The translations under genes and the position numbers were made by a program. A stretch of 64,000 nucleotides of DNA from positions 186,001-250,000 of the forward strand of contig NZ_JAJNQN010000002.1 in NCBI RefSeq assembly GCF_022227845.1, in the 5' to 3' direction. The notes beneath the pieces were generated by a model, which saw only the letters and a program-made list of their open reading frames with translations, was not told the origin of the DNA and ran no database searches. The stretch comes from Ectothiorhodospira lacustris. GTDB lineage: Bacteria > Pseudomonadota > Gammaproteobacteria > Ectothiorhodospirales > Ectothiorhodospiraceae. Every line of letters begins with the position of its first letter. The first letter of the stretch is position 1. Below, piece by piece: positions 8,969-18,103 of this stretch.

Positions 8969-11449
8969 CTATACGGCGGCGGAATCCGCCCTTTCCCGGC
9001 GCCGGCCGGATGAGGCCCTGGCGCCGATCGGGGCAAGGGCCTCCGGCGGCAGGGCATCGGTCAGGACGCACTCGTAGCGCAGGTCTTCATAGACCTGCAG
9101 CCGTTCGGCTTCCTCTTCGTCGAGTAGCCCCCGCTCCCGAGCCTGGGCCAGACGCTCACCGAAGGTCAGGCCTTCCACCTCTCCCCGGGCCACCAGCTTC
9201 TGGAAGCGGTCATACAGCGGCTCCACCTGCTCCAGCATGCGCAGGGCCACCTCCATGCGGCCGACGGCATCCTCCCCATCATCCTCGGCCCAGAAGCCGA
9301 TGCCGGTGAGGCGGTCGCGCACCCCGCCGGTCTGCATCATGGCCTGGGCGATGGACTGGCCATCCTTGTCCCGGGGCGGGTGGTAGGGACGGCCCAGGGG
9401 GAAGACCAGGGCCCGCAGCGCGGCACCCAGCAGGGGGCTGGGGAAGTTGCGGAAGAACTCGTCGAAGGCCAGACCGATCTGGTTGAGGGAGTCATCCAGG
9501 GCCCAGCGCACGAACGGCAACTCTGCCTCCGGGCGACCGGCATCCTCGTGGAACTTGAGCACGGCGGACCCCAGATAGAGGTGACTGAGCACATCCCCTA
9601 GACGGGCGGACAGACGCTCCTTGCGCTTGAGTTCCCCGCCCAGCACCCCCATGGCCACGTCGGAAACAAAGGCCAGGGCCGCACTCATCCGGGTCAGCTG
9701 CCGGTAGTAATCGGCGGTGGGGCCGGACCGGACCGGTGTCTGCGCCCAGCGGGAACCGGTCAGGCCCAGCACCAGGGCCCGCGTCCCCCGGTTGATGGAA
9801 TACCCCATATGGCCGAGCAACAGGCGGTCGAAGGCGGCCAGATCATCATTGCGCACCGCTTCCATCTCCTGGAACACGAAGGGATGGCACCGCACCGCCC
9901 CCTGGCCGAAGATCATCAGGTTGCGGGTGAGGATGTTGGCCCCCTCCACCGTAATCCCCACGGGGATGGCCTGATAGCTGTAACCCAGGTAGTTGCGGGG
10001 TCCGAAGATGATGCCCCGGCCGCCGTGCACGTCCATGGCGTCATTGATGGATCGGCGCATCATTTCCGTCATGTGGTACTTGGCAATGGCGGAGATGACC
10101 GAGGGCTTGATGCCCAGATCGCCGGCGGTGGCGGTGAGCCGCCGGGCCGCCTCCATGCGGTAGGCATAGCCCCCGATGCGGGCCATGGCCTCCTGCACCC
10201 CTTCGAAGCGTCCAATGGGCAGCCGGAACTGGCGCCGGATGCGGGCATAGGCGCCGGTCATGCGGAAACTCATGTGCCCGGCCGCGGTGCCCAGGGCCGG
10301 CAGGGAGATGGCACGGCCCACCGACAGGCATTCCATCAGCATGCGCCAGCCCTTGCCGGCCATCTCGGGGCCGCCGATGATCCACTCCAGGGGGATGAAC
10401 ACGTCCCGCCCTTCCACCGGACCGTTCATGAAGGCCAGCCCCATGGGCAGATGGCGGTCGCCGATGCGGATGCCCGGATGGGCGGCGGGCACCAGGGCAC
10501 AGGTGATGCCGTATTCCCGGGGCGCGCCCAGCAGACCCTCCGGGTCATGAAGACGGAAGGCCAGGCCCACCACCGTGGCCACCGGGGCCAGGGTGATGTA
10601 GCGCTTGGAGAAACTGACCCGCGCCCCCAGGACCTCCCGGCCTTCGTGCATGCCTCGGCAGACCACGCCGAAATCCGGCATGGAGGCGGCATCCGAGCCC
10701 ACGTCGGGGCCGGTGAGGGCAAAGCAGGGGATTTCCCGGCCATCCGCCAGCCGGGGCAACCAGTAATCCTTCTGGGCCTGGGTGCCGTAGTGCAGGATCA
10801 GTTCCCCCGGTCCCAGGGAGTTGGGGACCATCACCGTCACCGCCGTGGAGATGTTGCGGGTGGCGATGCGGGTGACGACGCAGCTCTGGGCGTAGCTGGA
10901 AAACTCCCGGCCACCGTAGGCCTTGGGAATGATCAGGCTGAAGAAGCGCTCCTTGCGGATGTATTCCCACACCTCGGCGGGCAGGTCGCCCTGTTCCCGT
11001 TCGATGCGATCGTTGTCCAGCATCCGGCACAGGTGAGCCACCTGGTGATCCAGAAAGGCCTGTTCCTCCTCGGTGAGTCGGGTCACCGGGATGGACCGCA
11101 GACGCTGCCAGTCCGGGTTGCCCTTGAACAGCTCCCCTTCCCACCAGGTATCACCGGCCTCCAGGGCCTCCCGTTCGGTGGCGCTCATGGGCGGCAGGCT
11201 GCGCTTGAACACCGTGAACAGCCGCCGGCTCAGCAGGCGACGGCGCAACATCGGCAGATTCAGTACCAGGGCCAGGGGCGTCAGCACCGCCAGGGTCAGG
11301 AGCATCCCCCCATCCGGCAGCAAGCCGCCGCCCCACAGTCCCAGCACGTAGAGAAAGACCGCCAGGGTCCAGATCACCAGCGGCGCGCCCTGATAGGCCA
11401 GATACACCCCGCCCAGAACGGCCACGGCCATAGCAATTGCCAGCATCAT
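8969..11449 (-). CDS. fadE: Acyl-CoA dehydrogenase FadE
   Basis: This 826-residue protein is of the long FadE type (E. coli FadE 814), which performs the first FAD-dependent oxidation of beta-oxidation. It starts with two hydrophobic segments (about residues 1-65) expected to anchor it in the inner membrane. The dehydrogenase core follows, with the acyl-CoA/FAD segments FALTGPDVGSDAASMPDFG and HGGRGIIFGPRNYLG, then a long C-terminal extension. AGAGGTGA precedes the ATG. A near-perfect PsrA-type palindrome (11493-11506) stands 43 bases upstream, so it probably has its own fatty-acid-responsive promoter despite following fadA. Confidence 0.92.
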   Translation of the reverse strand: MMLAIAMAVAVLGGVYLAYQGAPLVIWTLAVFLYVLGLWGGGLLPDGGMLLTLAVLTPLALVLNLPMLRRRLLSRRLFTVFKRSLPPMSATEREALEAGDTWWEGELFKGNPDWQRLRSIPVTRLTEEEQAFLDHQVAHLCRMLDNDRIEREQGDLPAEVWEYIRKERFFSLIIPKAYGGREFSSYAQSCVVTRIATRNISTAVTVMVPNSLGPGELILHYGTQAQKDYWLPRLADGREIPCFALTGPDVGSDAASMPDFGVVCRGMHEGREVLGARVSFSKRYITLAPVATVVGLAFRLHDPEGLLGAPREYGITCALVPAAHPGIRIGDRHLPMGLAFMNGPVEGRDVFIPLEWIIGGPEMAGKGWRMLMECLSVGRAISLPALGTAAGHMSFRMTGAYARIRRQFRLPIGRFEGVQEAMARIGGYAYRMEAARRLTATAGDLGIKPSVISAIAKYHMTEMMRRSINDAMDVHGGRGIIFGPRNYLGYSYQAIPVGITVEGANILTRNLMIFGQGAVRCHPFVFQEMEAVRNDDLAAFDRLLLGHMGYSINRGTRALVLGLTGSRWAQTPVRSGPTADYYRQLTRMSAALAFVSDVAMGVLGGELKRKERLSARLGDVLSHLYLGSAVLKFHEDAGRPEAELPFVRWALDDSLNQIGLAFDEFFRNFPSPLLGAALRALVFPLGRPYHPPRDKDGQSIAQAMMQTGGVRDRLTGIGFWAEDDGEDAVGRMEVALRMLEQVEPLYDRFQKLVARGEVEGLTFGERLAQARERGLLDEEEAERLQVYEDLRYECVLTDALPPEALAPIGARASSGRRRERADSAAV

Positions 11450-11492
11450 TTTTGTTCACCTCTTGGTGGCGAGGGCATCTCACCCTCATATA

Positions 11493-11506
11493 CAAACGAT
11501 CGTTTC
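11493..11506. promoter_or_regulatory. PsrA-type operator upstream of fadE
   Basis: CAAACGATCGTTTC is a palindrome matching the Pseudomonas PsrA consensus (G/C)AAAC-N2-4-GTTT(G/C) as I recall it. It is the best-conserved of five such sites. Confidence 0.75.
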
Positions 11507-11549
11507 ATATAGGGTCGCATCAACCCGCGTTTTCCAGGTCCGGGCGCCC

Positions 11550-12743
11550 CTACATGCGCTCGAAGATGCCGGCGGCCCCCATGCCGGTGCCCACGCACAT
11601 GGTCACCATGCCGTAGCGGCCGCCGGTACGGCGCAGGCCATGGGTCAGGGTGGCGGTACGAATGGCGCCGGTGGCCCCCAGGGGATGACCCAGGGCGATG
11701 GCGCCGCCCAGGGGATTGACCCGGGCCGGGTCCAGATCCAGTTCCCGCATCACCGCCAGGCTCTGGGCGGCGAAGGCCTCGTTGAGTTCGATCCAGTCCA
11801 GATCCTGAACGCCCAGACCGGCGCGGCGCAGGGCCATGGGCACCGCCTCCACGGGACCGATGCCCATGATCTCCGCCGGCACCCCGGCCACCGCGTAACC
11901 GGCGAAACGGGACAACGGTTCCAGTCCCAGGGCCTTCACCTGACGCTCGCTCACCAGCAACACGGCACCGGCGCCGTCGCTCATCTGGGAGCTGTTGCCG
12001 GGGGTGACGCTGCCGCCGGCGGAAAACACCGGCTTGAGGCGGGCCAGGGCCTCGGCACTGGTGTCGGGACGCGGCCCCTCGTCGGTGTCCACCCGACGTT
12101 CCTGAACGGCGATACAGTTCCCCTGGGGGTCCGGCGCCGCATGACGCACCGTGACCGGCAGGATTTCCTGTCGGAAGTGCCCGGCATCCATTGCGGCAAC
12201 GGCGCGGGCGTGGCTCTGCAGGGCGAAGGCATCCTGATCCTCCCGGCTCACGCCCCAGCGGACCGCCACCTTCTCGGCGGTCAGGCCCATGCCGTAGGCA
12301 ATGCCCACCTGGCCCTCGTCGTGGAACAGGGAAGGATTGAACTGGGGACGATGCCCCATCATGGGCACCTGGCTCATGGACTCGGTGCCAGCGGCGATCA
12401 TCACCTCGCTCTCCCCCAGGCGGATGCGGTCCGCCGCCAGGGCCACCGCCTGCAGGCCGGAGGCACAGAAACGGTTGACGGTATAGCCGGGCACCCGGTC
12501 CGGCAACCCGGCCAGGAGGGCACCGACCCGGGCCACGTTGAGCCCCTGTGAGCCTTCCGGCATGGCACAGCCCACCACCACGTCGTCGACCAGGGCCGGA
12601 TCCAGGGTGGGACAGGCATCCAGCACGCCGCGGATGACGTGGGCCAGCAGGTCATCCGGGCGGGTGTGACGCAGGCTCCCCCGGGGTGCCTTGCCCACCG
12701 GGGTGCGCAGGGCGGAAACAATGTACACAGCGTTTTCACTCAT
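11550..12743 (-). CDS. fadA: Acetyl-CoA C-acyltransferase (3-ketoacyl-CoA thiolase)
   Basis: This 397-residue thiolase catalyses the last, CoA-dependent cleavage step of beta-oxidation. It shows the nucleophilic cysteine in [11 protein letters not shown] (near residue 90), the conserved ELNEAFAAQ, the active-site histidine in [14 protein letters not shown], and the second cysteine in [11 protein letters not shown] near the C-terminus. The start is the ATG at 12743, which begins the family sequence ([16 protein letters not shown]). It follows the fused dehydrogenase/hydratase gene by 32 bases, and the two enzymes presumably act as a complex. Confidence 0.94.
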   Translation of the reverse strand: MSENAVYIVSALRTPVGKAPRGSLRHTRPDDLLAHVIRGVLDACPTLDPALVDDVVVGCAMPEGSQGLNVARVGALLAGLPDRVPGYTVNRFCASGLQAVALAADRIRLGESEVMIAAGTESMSQVPMMGHRPQFNPSLFHDEGQVGIAYGMGLTAEKVAVRWGVSREDQDAFALQSHARAVAAMDAGHFRQEILPVTVRHAAPDPQGNCIAVQERRVDTDEGPRPDTSAEALARLKPVFSAGGSVTPGNSSQMSDGAGAVLLVSERQVKALGLEPLSRFAGYAVAGVPAEIMGIGPVEAVPMALRRAGLGVQDLDWIELNEAFAAQSLAVMRELDLDPARVNPLGGAIALGHPLGATGAIRTATLTHGLRRTGGRYGMVTMCVGTGMGAAGIFERM

Positions 12744-12775
12744 GATGCATGACTCCTTGCCGTCATCGGTTCGGC

Positions 12776-15187
12776 TCAGTTGCGCAGGGGCTTGCCGGTC
12801 TTGAGCATGTGGGCGATCCGCTGCTGCGTCTGATCGGTGCGCAGCAGCGCCATGAACGAAGTGCGCTCCAGCTGCAACAGCCATTCCTCGCTGACGCTGC
12901 TGCCGCTTTCCACTTCCCCGCCACACAGGGCGGCGGCGGCATGACGGGCGATGGCCAGGTCGTGGGAGGAGATGAAGCCGCCCTCGTGCATGTTCACCAG
13001 CTGGGCCTGCAGATTGGCCAGCCCGGCCTTGCCGATCACCGGGACAGGCACCGGCAAGGGGGGTCGGTAGCCGCTTTCCGCCAGGGCACGGGCCTGCACA
13101 TGGGCCACGTGCAGGAGCTCGTGGGGATTGAGCACCACCGTGTCCGAAGGGCGCAGCAGACCCATCTGCCGGGCCTCCCGGGCACTGCGGGACACCTTGG
13201 CCAGGGCCACGGTTTCGAAGGCGCTACGGATGAAGGGGAACAGGTCCCCGTCGGGGCTGGACTGGGCCGCCCGCCGGGCCAGCTCCTTGCAGCCGCCACC
13301 ACCCGGGATCAGGCCCACCCCGGCCTCCACCAGGCCGATATAACTCTCCATGGCGGCCACCACATGGTCGCAGTGCATGAGGAATTCGCAGCCGCCCCCC
13401 AGGGCCAGACCACGCACCGCGCCCACCACCGGGATGCTGGCATGGCGCAGACGCAGCGTGGCCTCCTGGAAGCGGGCCAGCATGTCTTCCAGGCTGCCAT
13501 AGTCCTTGCGTTCCAGGGCGGCCAGCACCTGCTTGAGGTCCGCCCCCACGCAGAAGAGTTCGCCGGGATGCCACAGCACCAGGGATTGATAGCGCTGTTC
13601 CGCCTCGGTCACGGCCTGCAGCACACCCTCCAGCACGGCGGCCCCCACTGCATGTTGCGGGGTCAGGAAACTGAGGATGCCCACGTCTTCCTGGAGATGC
13701 CACAGACGCACGGCCCCCGTATCCAGGGTCACGTAACGGGCCCGGGACGGGATTTCTCCCAGCACCCGGTCCGGAAACAGCTGGCGCCGGTACACCGGCA
13801 ACGGCGAGCGGGTGACAAAATCCTCCCCGCGGGCGTCCCACGAGGTTTCCGACCGATGGACCTCGGTCACCGCATCCACCCACGCGGGCAGCGGGGTATC
13901 GGTAAGGCTGCGACCGGCCTGAATATCTTCCCGGATCCACCCGGCCACCCGCTCCCAGCCCGCCGCCTGCCAGGTCTCGAACGGCCCGCTTGTCCAGCCG
14001 AAGCCCCAGCGCATGGCCAGATCCACATCCCGGGCGCTGTCGGCGATTTCCGCCAGCCAGCAGGCGGCGTAGTGGAAGACATCCCGCTGGATGGACCACA
14101 GAAAACGGGCCTGAGGGTGTTCGCTGGATCGCAGGGCATCCAGCCGTTCTCCCGGATCCTTCAGGGACAGGATCTCCCGCACTGCCTCGTCCATTACCTG
14201 GCGGGCCTCTCGGTATCCTCCCCGGGACGGATCAAAGACCTGCAGCAGCTTGCCCTGACGGCGATAGACCCCGGCACCGGTCTTCTGGCCCAAAGCCCGC
14301 TGCCCGATCAGCCCGCCGACCCATTCCGGTAGCCGGAGAAAGGGCTGCCAGGGGTCCGTCCGCAGCAGACGGGCCGAACCCTCCACCACATGGGCCAGAG
14401 TGTCCAGACCCACCACATCCGCGGTCCTGAAGGTGGCGGATTTGGGTCGGCCGATGGCCGGGCCGGTGAGGGCGTCCACCACATCCGCCCCCAGGCCCAT
14501 CGCTTCGGCATGGTGGATGGTGGCCACCAGGGAGAAGACGCCGATGCGGTTGGCGATGAAATTGGGGGTATCCCGAGCACGGATCACTCCCTTGCCCAAT
14601 CCGCCCACCAGAAAGGTCTCCAGGGCATCCAGCACCTCGGGATCGGTTTCTCGCCCGGGGATCAGTTCCACCAGGTGCATGTAGCGGGGAGGATTGAAGA
14701 AATGAACGCCGCAGAAGCGGCGGCGCAGGGATTTGGGCAGGACATCGGCCAGGGCATTGATGGACAGCCCCGAGGTGTTGCTGGCCAGCAGGGCATCCTC
14801 GGACAGGAAGGGGATGATGCGACCGTAGAGTTCCCGCTTGAGGTCCATGCGCTCGGCGATGGCCTCGATGATGAAATCGCACTCGGACAGGGCCGACAGA
14901 CCGTTGTCATAGTTAGCGGGACGGATGTGGGCGCCGTCGGCCGGGTCTGCCAGGGGGGCGGGCTGCATCTTGCCCAACCCTTGAATGGCCCGACGGGCAT
15001 GGGCATTGGGATCGCCGCCTGCGGCCGGCAGCTCGAACAGAACCACCGGGATGCCGGCATTGACCAGATGGGCGGCGATCTGCGCCCCCATCACCCCGGC
15101 ACCCAGCACGGCGGCACGCCGGATGAAGGTGGGCGCCGGACGAAAGGGGGCGCCAAGCGCCGCCTGGTGCATCATCACTGAACTCAT
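12776..15187 (-). CDS. 3-hydroxyacyl-CoA dehydrogenase/enoyl-CoA hydratase, FadN type
   Basis: This 803-residue fusion has the NAD-binding dehydrogenase first (AAVLGAGVMGAQIAAHLVNAG, about residues 25-45; FFNPPRYMHLVELIPG; PNFIANRIG) and the crotonase/hydratase part last (LALGGGCEFLMHCD near residue 600; GLIPGGGGCKEL). The order is the reverse of E. coli FadB and the same as Bacillus FadN. The ATG at 15187 is chosen because GGAGGAG lies just before it; an ATG 12 bases earlier is inside that ribosome site. It carries out the hydration and second oxidation of beta-oxidation, and sits between the acyl-CoA ligase and fadA in one operon. Confidence 0.92.
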   Translation of the reverse strand: MSSVMMHQAALGAPFRPAPTFIRRAAVLGAGVMGAQIAAHLVNAGIPVVLFELPAAGGDPNAHARRAIQGLGKMQPAPLADPADGAHIRPANYDNGLSALSECDFIIEAIAERMDLKRELYGRIIPFLSEDALLASNTSGLSINALADVLPKSLRRRFCGVHFFNPPRYMHLVELIPGRETDPEVLDALETFLVGGLGKGVIRARDTPNFIANRIGVFSLVATIHHAEAMGLGADVVDALTGPAIGRPKSATFRTADVVGLDTLAHVVEGSARLLRTDPWQPFLRLPEWVGGLIGQRALGQKTGAGVYRRQGKLLQVFDPSRGGYREARQVMDEAVREILSLKDPGERLDALRSSEHPQARFLWSIQRDVFHYAACWLAEIADSARDVDLAMRWGFGWTSGPFETWQAAGWERVAGWIREDIQAGRSLTDTPLPAWVDAVTEVHRSETSWDARGEDFVTRSPLPVYRRQLFPDRVLGEIPSRARYVTLDTGAVRLWHLQEDVGILSFLTPQHAVGAAVLEGVLQAVTEAEQRYQSLVLWHPGELFCVGADLKQVLAALERKDYGSLEDMLARFQEATLRLRHASIPVVGAVRGLALGGGCEFLMHCDHVVAAMESYIGLVEAGVGLIPGGGGCKELARRAAQSSPDGDLFPFIRSAFETVALAKVSRSAREARQMGLLRPSDTVVLNPHELLHVAHVQARALAESGYRPPLPVPVPVIGKAGLANLQAQLVNMHEGGFISSHDLAIARHAAAALCGGEVESGSSVSEEWLLQLERTSFMALLRTDQTQQRIAHMLKTGKPLRN

Positions 15188-15198
15188 GGACTCCTCCA

Positions 15199-17049
15199 TT
15201 ATCTTGAGTGGGCCTGACGATCGGCCCGGTGGGGGCTTTGGTGCCCGTCATACAGCGCCTCCAGTTCGTCCTGGAAGCATTTGAGGATGTTGTTGCGCTT
15301 GAGCTTGAGGGTGGGGGTGAGCATGGCGTTGTCCACGCTCCAGGGTTCCGGCAGGACCCGCAGACGTCGCACCTGGACGTAGCCCGGGAAGCTGCGCAGC
15401 AGACCACCGATCCGCTCCAGCACCCAGGCTTCCACCTCCGGCGCGGTACTGGCGGCGTCCATGTGACCGGGCAGGCCGTGCTCGGCAGCCACCTCCTGCC
15501 AGATCGCCTCGTTGAGCACCACCAGCGCCACCAGATAGGGGCGCCCCTCGCCCACCACCATCACCTGCTCGAACATCGGGTCGTTGGCGATGGCCATCTC
15601 CACCTCGATGGGCGGCACCTTCTCGCCGTTGGCCAGGACGATGATTTCCTTGATCCGGCCGGTGATGGTGATGCGTCCCTCCGGGTCCAGGCGGGCCTTG
15701 TCACCGGTGCGCAGCCAACCATCCCGGGTCAGGGCCTGACGGTCGGCGGCGGGGTTGTTCCAGTAACCGGCCATGATGTTGGGTCCGCGCACCTGGAGTT
15801 CATCCTGTTCCCCGATCCGTACTTCCACCCCGGGCAGAGGCTTGCCCACAGTGCCCGGGCGGTTATCTTTCAGGGTGTTCACGGCGATGACCGGACTGGA
15901 TTCGGTGAGTCCGTAGCCTTCCAGCACCGGGACGCCCAGGGCCAGAAACAGGCGGGAGATCTCGGGGCTGAGCGGTGCGCCGCCGCTGATGGCCACCCGC
16001 AGGCGCCCTCCCAGGCGGCGGGTGACCTTGCCGGCTACCAGGGCGCTGAGCAGGGGCCAGGACAGTTCCCGCGGGTGCCAGGGAACCAGGCCCTGCCCTC
16101 TCTGGTAGCGGTGCCAGCCCACCGCCGTCGCCTGATGAAACAGCCTGCGCGCCACCGGGGGCTTATCCTTGAGGCCCATCAGGATGCGTCCGTAGACCCG
16201 TTCATAGATGCGCGGTACCGAGACCAGGGCAGTGGGACGGTGATAGGCCAGGTCTTCGGGCAGATCGGGGACCGACCGGGCATAGGCCACCGTGGCACCG
16301 GCCATGACGGGCACGTAGTAGCCGATGGTGCGCTCCAAGGTATGGGAGAGAGGCAGGAAGGACAGGAACAGATCGTCCGGATAGATGGGGATGCGCTGCA
16401 GACCGGCCCAGGCGTTCTCCAGCATGTTCCGGTGGGACAACCTCACGCCCTTGGGGCGCCCCGTGGAGCCGGAGGTATAGACGATGGAGGCCAGGTCATG
16501 GCCATCATCGGCGGGTGTCGGTTCGGCCCTGCCCTCGCCCCCCCGATCCAGCCACTGGCGCAGACTCATGACCCGCCCCCGACTGTCCATGGGACCCGTC
16601 GCCTGGGTCACGATCACCCGCTGCAGCCGCTTGAGGGTCTGCCCACTCTGTTCGATACCGCGCCAGGCCTCCATGTGTTGAAGGATGAGCACGCTGGCGC
16701 CGCTGTCTTCCAGGATGTAGGCCAGGTTGTCGGCCCGGTCGCTGGTGTAGAGAGGGACGACCACCAGTCCCAGGCCCAGGGCCGCCTGATCAAAGGTCAG
16801 CCACTCACCGCTGTTGGGCAGCATGACGGCCACCACGTCCCCGGGCTTGAGGCCTTCCCGGGCCAGGGCCGCCTGCCAACGCCCCACCGCCGCTGCGGTG
16901 GTCGCCCAGCTAAAACCCCGCCAGATGCCCAGGTCGGCATCGAACTGGTGATAGGCGATGGCCTCGGGGGTGCGCCGCACCCGTTCCAGGAACAGCCGGT
17001 GCAAGGTGCCGACCTCCCCCGGGGGGATGTAATCCGTTCGCGTTCCCAT
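15199..17049 (-). CDS. Long-chain acyl-CoA synthetase (AMP-forming)
   Basis: This 616-residue adenylate-forming ligase activates fatty acids with ATP and CoA. It has the P-loop-like SIVYTSGSTGRPKGV, the motif LEGYGLTESSPVIAVN, the GWLRTGDKARLDPEGRI core and the C-terminal lysine region GRIKEIIVLANGEKV. It resembles the longer AMP-binding proteins (FAA1/RV FadD15 type) more than E. coli FadD. The start ATG at 17049 is preceded by GGAGGAAA; longer readings run into the regulatory region. It leads the ligase-fadN-fadA operon, and two PsrA-like palindromes lie upstream. Confidence 0.93.
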   Translation of the reverse strand: MGTRTDYIPPGEVGTLHRLFLERVRRTPEAIAYHQFDADLGIWRGFSWATTAAAVGRWQAALAREGLKPGDVVAVMLPNSGEWLTFDQAALGLGLVVVPLYTSDRADNLAYILEDSGASVLILQHMEAWRGIEQSGQTLKRLQRVIVTQATGPMDSRGRVMSLRQWLDRGGEGRAEPTPADDGHDLASIVYTSGSTGRPKGVRLSHRNMLENAWAGLQRIPIYPDDLFLSFLPLSHTLERTIGYYVPVMAGATVAYARSVPDLPEDLAYHRPTALVSVPRIYERVYGRILMGLKDKPPVARRLFHQATAVGWHRYQRGQGLVPWHPRELSWPLLSALVAGKVTRRLGGRLRVAISGGAPLSPEISRLFLALGVPVLEGYGLTESSPVIAVNTLKDNRPGTVGKPLPGVEVRIGEQDELQVRGPNIMAGYWNNPAADRQALTRDGWLRTGDKARLDPEGRITITGRIKEIIVLANGEKVPPIEVEMAIANDPMFEQVMVVGEGRPYLVALVVLNEAIWQEVAAEHGLPGHMDAASTAPEVEAWVLERIGGLLRSFPGYVQVRRLRVLPEPWSVDNAMLTPTLKLKRNNILKCFQDELEALYDGHQSPHRADRQAHSR

Positions 17050-17161
17050 GGTGTTTCCTCCGATCCTGTCGGGGCTGTCTGTGCAGCCTGAATTCATGAT
17101 TTCCGATGATTTCATTCGGTTCATGATCAGCCACTGAGCTGATGATGCACCGCAAAAGATT

Positions 17162-17174
17162 GAACGTTTGTTTG
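17162..17174. promoter_or_regulatory. PsrA-like operator upstream of the acyl-CoA ligase
   Basis: GAACGTTTGTTTG is an imperfect palindrome with AAC and GTTTG half-sites four bases apart, 113 bases before the ligase start. Confidence 0.55.
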
Positions 17175-17248
17175 AATTTGACTTAAAAAAAATACGCATG
17201 CCGACGCAAACGAGCATTCTGCAGTAGTCGTGCTGCATTGCGTCATTA

Positions 17249-17260
17249 AAACGTTCGTTT
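17249..17260. promoter_or_regulatory. Second PsrA-like operator before the ligase operon
   Basis: AAACGTTCGTTT with flanking A and T bases is nearly a perfect palindrome. It lies in the gap between the regulator stop and the ligase start, about 75 bases from the previous site. Confidence 0.65.
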
Positions 17261-17302
17261 TACGTCTTTTTAAAAAAACGTACTCATTCCATAACCGGCA
17301 CC

Positions 17303-17986
17303 TCAGGCCAAGTCGTGAGGGGCCGTTTCCAGAACATCCCGGGCCTGCGCCAATTCTTCCGGTAACGGTGCCCGCAGGCCTGCGGCCAGAAAAGGCACCA
17401 CCCGACGGATGATCTCTCGTGGCTCTTCCTGTTCCGAATTCCGGCTGGCCGCCAGCAACTGCATCATGTCGTTGCCGGCCATCACGTAGGACATGACGCC
17501 CACCAGGAAATGCAGCCGCCAGTAGAGTTCCGTCTTGGGCAGCTCGGGCAGCACCGTCCGAAAGGCCGGCTTGAAGCGGTTCACCAGCGCCTCGTTGGCA
17601 TGACGCATGTGCTCGTGCAGAAAGCTGGCATGTTCCGTATAGGTGCGTCCCATCAGGCGCACGAAGCGACTGCCACCGCCCCCATCCCGACTCAACTCCA
17701 GGGGCGGGCCGATGAAGGCCTCGATCAAACCCTCCAGGGTCACACGGCCCTGGCGCTCCAGACGATCCAGGCGCCGGATGCGCTCCCGGTTGAGGGGCTC
17801 CAGTCGCCGGGCCAGCACCGCCTTGATGAGCCCTTCCTTGGAGCCGAAGTGATAATTCACCGCCGCCAGATTGACCTCGGCATGGGAGGTGATCTGGCGC
17901 AGGGAGGTCTGTCCAAGGCCGCGTTCGGCAAACAGTTGCTCCGCCGTATCCAGGATACGATCCTTGGTGTCGCTCGCTTCAGCCAT
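17303..17986 (-). CDS. psrA: TetR-family fatty-acid regulator, PsrA-like
   Basis: This 227-residue TetR regulator has the N-terminus RILDTAEQLFAERGLGQTSL and the recognition helix VNLAAVNYHFGSKEGLI, very close to Pseudomonas PsrA, plus a C-terminal ligand domain (ELYWRLHFLVGVMSYVMAG). PsrA represses beta-oxidation genes and is released by long-chain fatty acids. The ATG at 17986 is preferred: GAAAGG precedes it, and a longer reading would place the palindromic operator at 18004-18017 inside the gene. That operator, 17 bases upstream, implies autoregulation. Neighbouring fad genes carry the same palindrome. Confidence 0.87.
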   Translation of the reverse strand: MAEASDTKDRILDTAEQLFAERGLGQTSLRQITSHAEVNLAAVNYHFGSKEGLIKAVLARRLEPLNRERIRRLDRLERQGRVTLEGLIEAFIGPPLELSRDGGGGSRFVRLMGRTYTEHASFLHEHMRHANEALVNRFKPAFRTVLPELPKTELYWRLHFLVGVMSYVMAGNDMMQLLAASRNSEQEEPREIIRRVVPFLAAGLRAPLPEELAQARDVLETAPHDLA

Positions 17987-18003
17987 GATGCCTTTCGGAA
18001 TAG

Positions 18004-18017
18004 TAAACGTACGTTTA
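18004..18017. promoter_or_regulatory. Operator at the psrA-like gene (autoregulatory)
   Basis: TAAACGTACGTTTA is a perfect 14-base palindrome fitting AAAC-N4-GTTT, directly before the regulator's ribosome binding site. Confidence 0.75.
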
Positions 18018-18103
18018 TTTATAACGCACCGGACGGGCAGGTCAAGGAGAATTTGATACAACGCAATTCCAAGCCCCCTCGCCCACGCCGGGCAATGCGT
18101 CTG

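Noticed and set aside
12776-15187. E. coli-type FadB
   Set aside because: Domain order is reversed (dehydrogenase first), so the FadN type is the better description.
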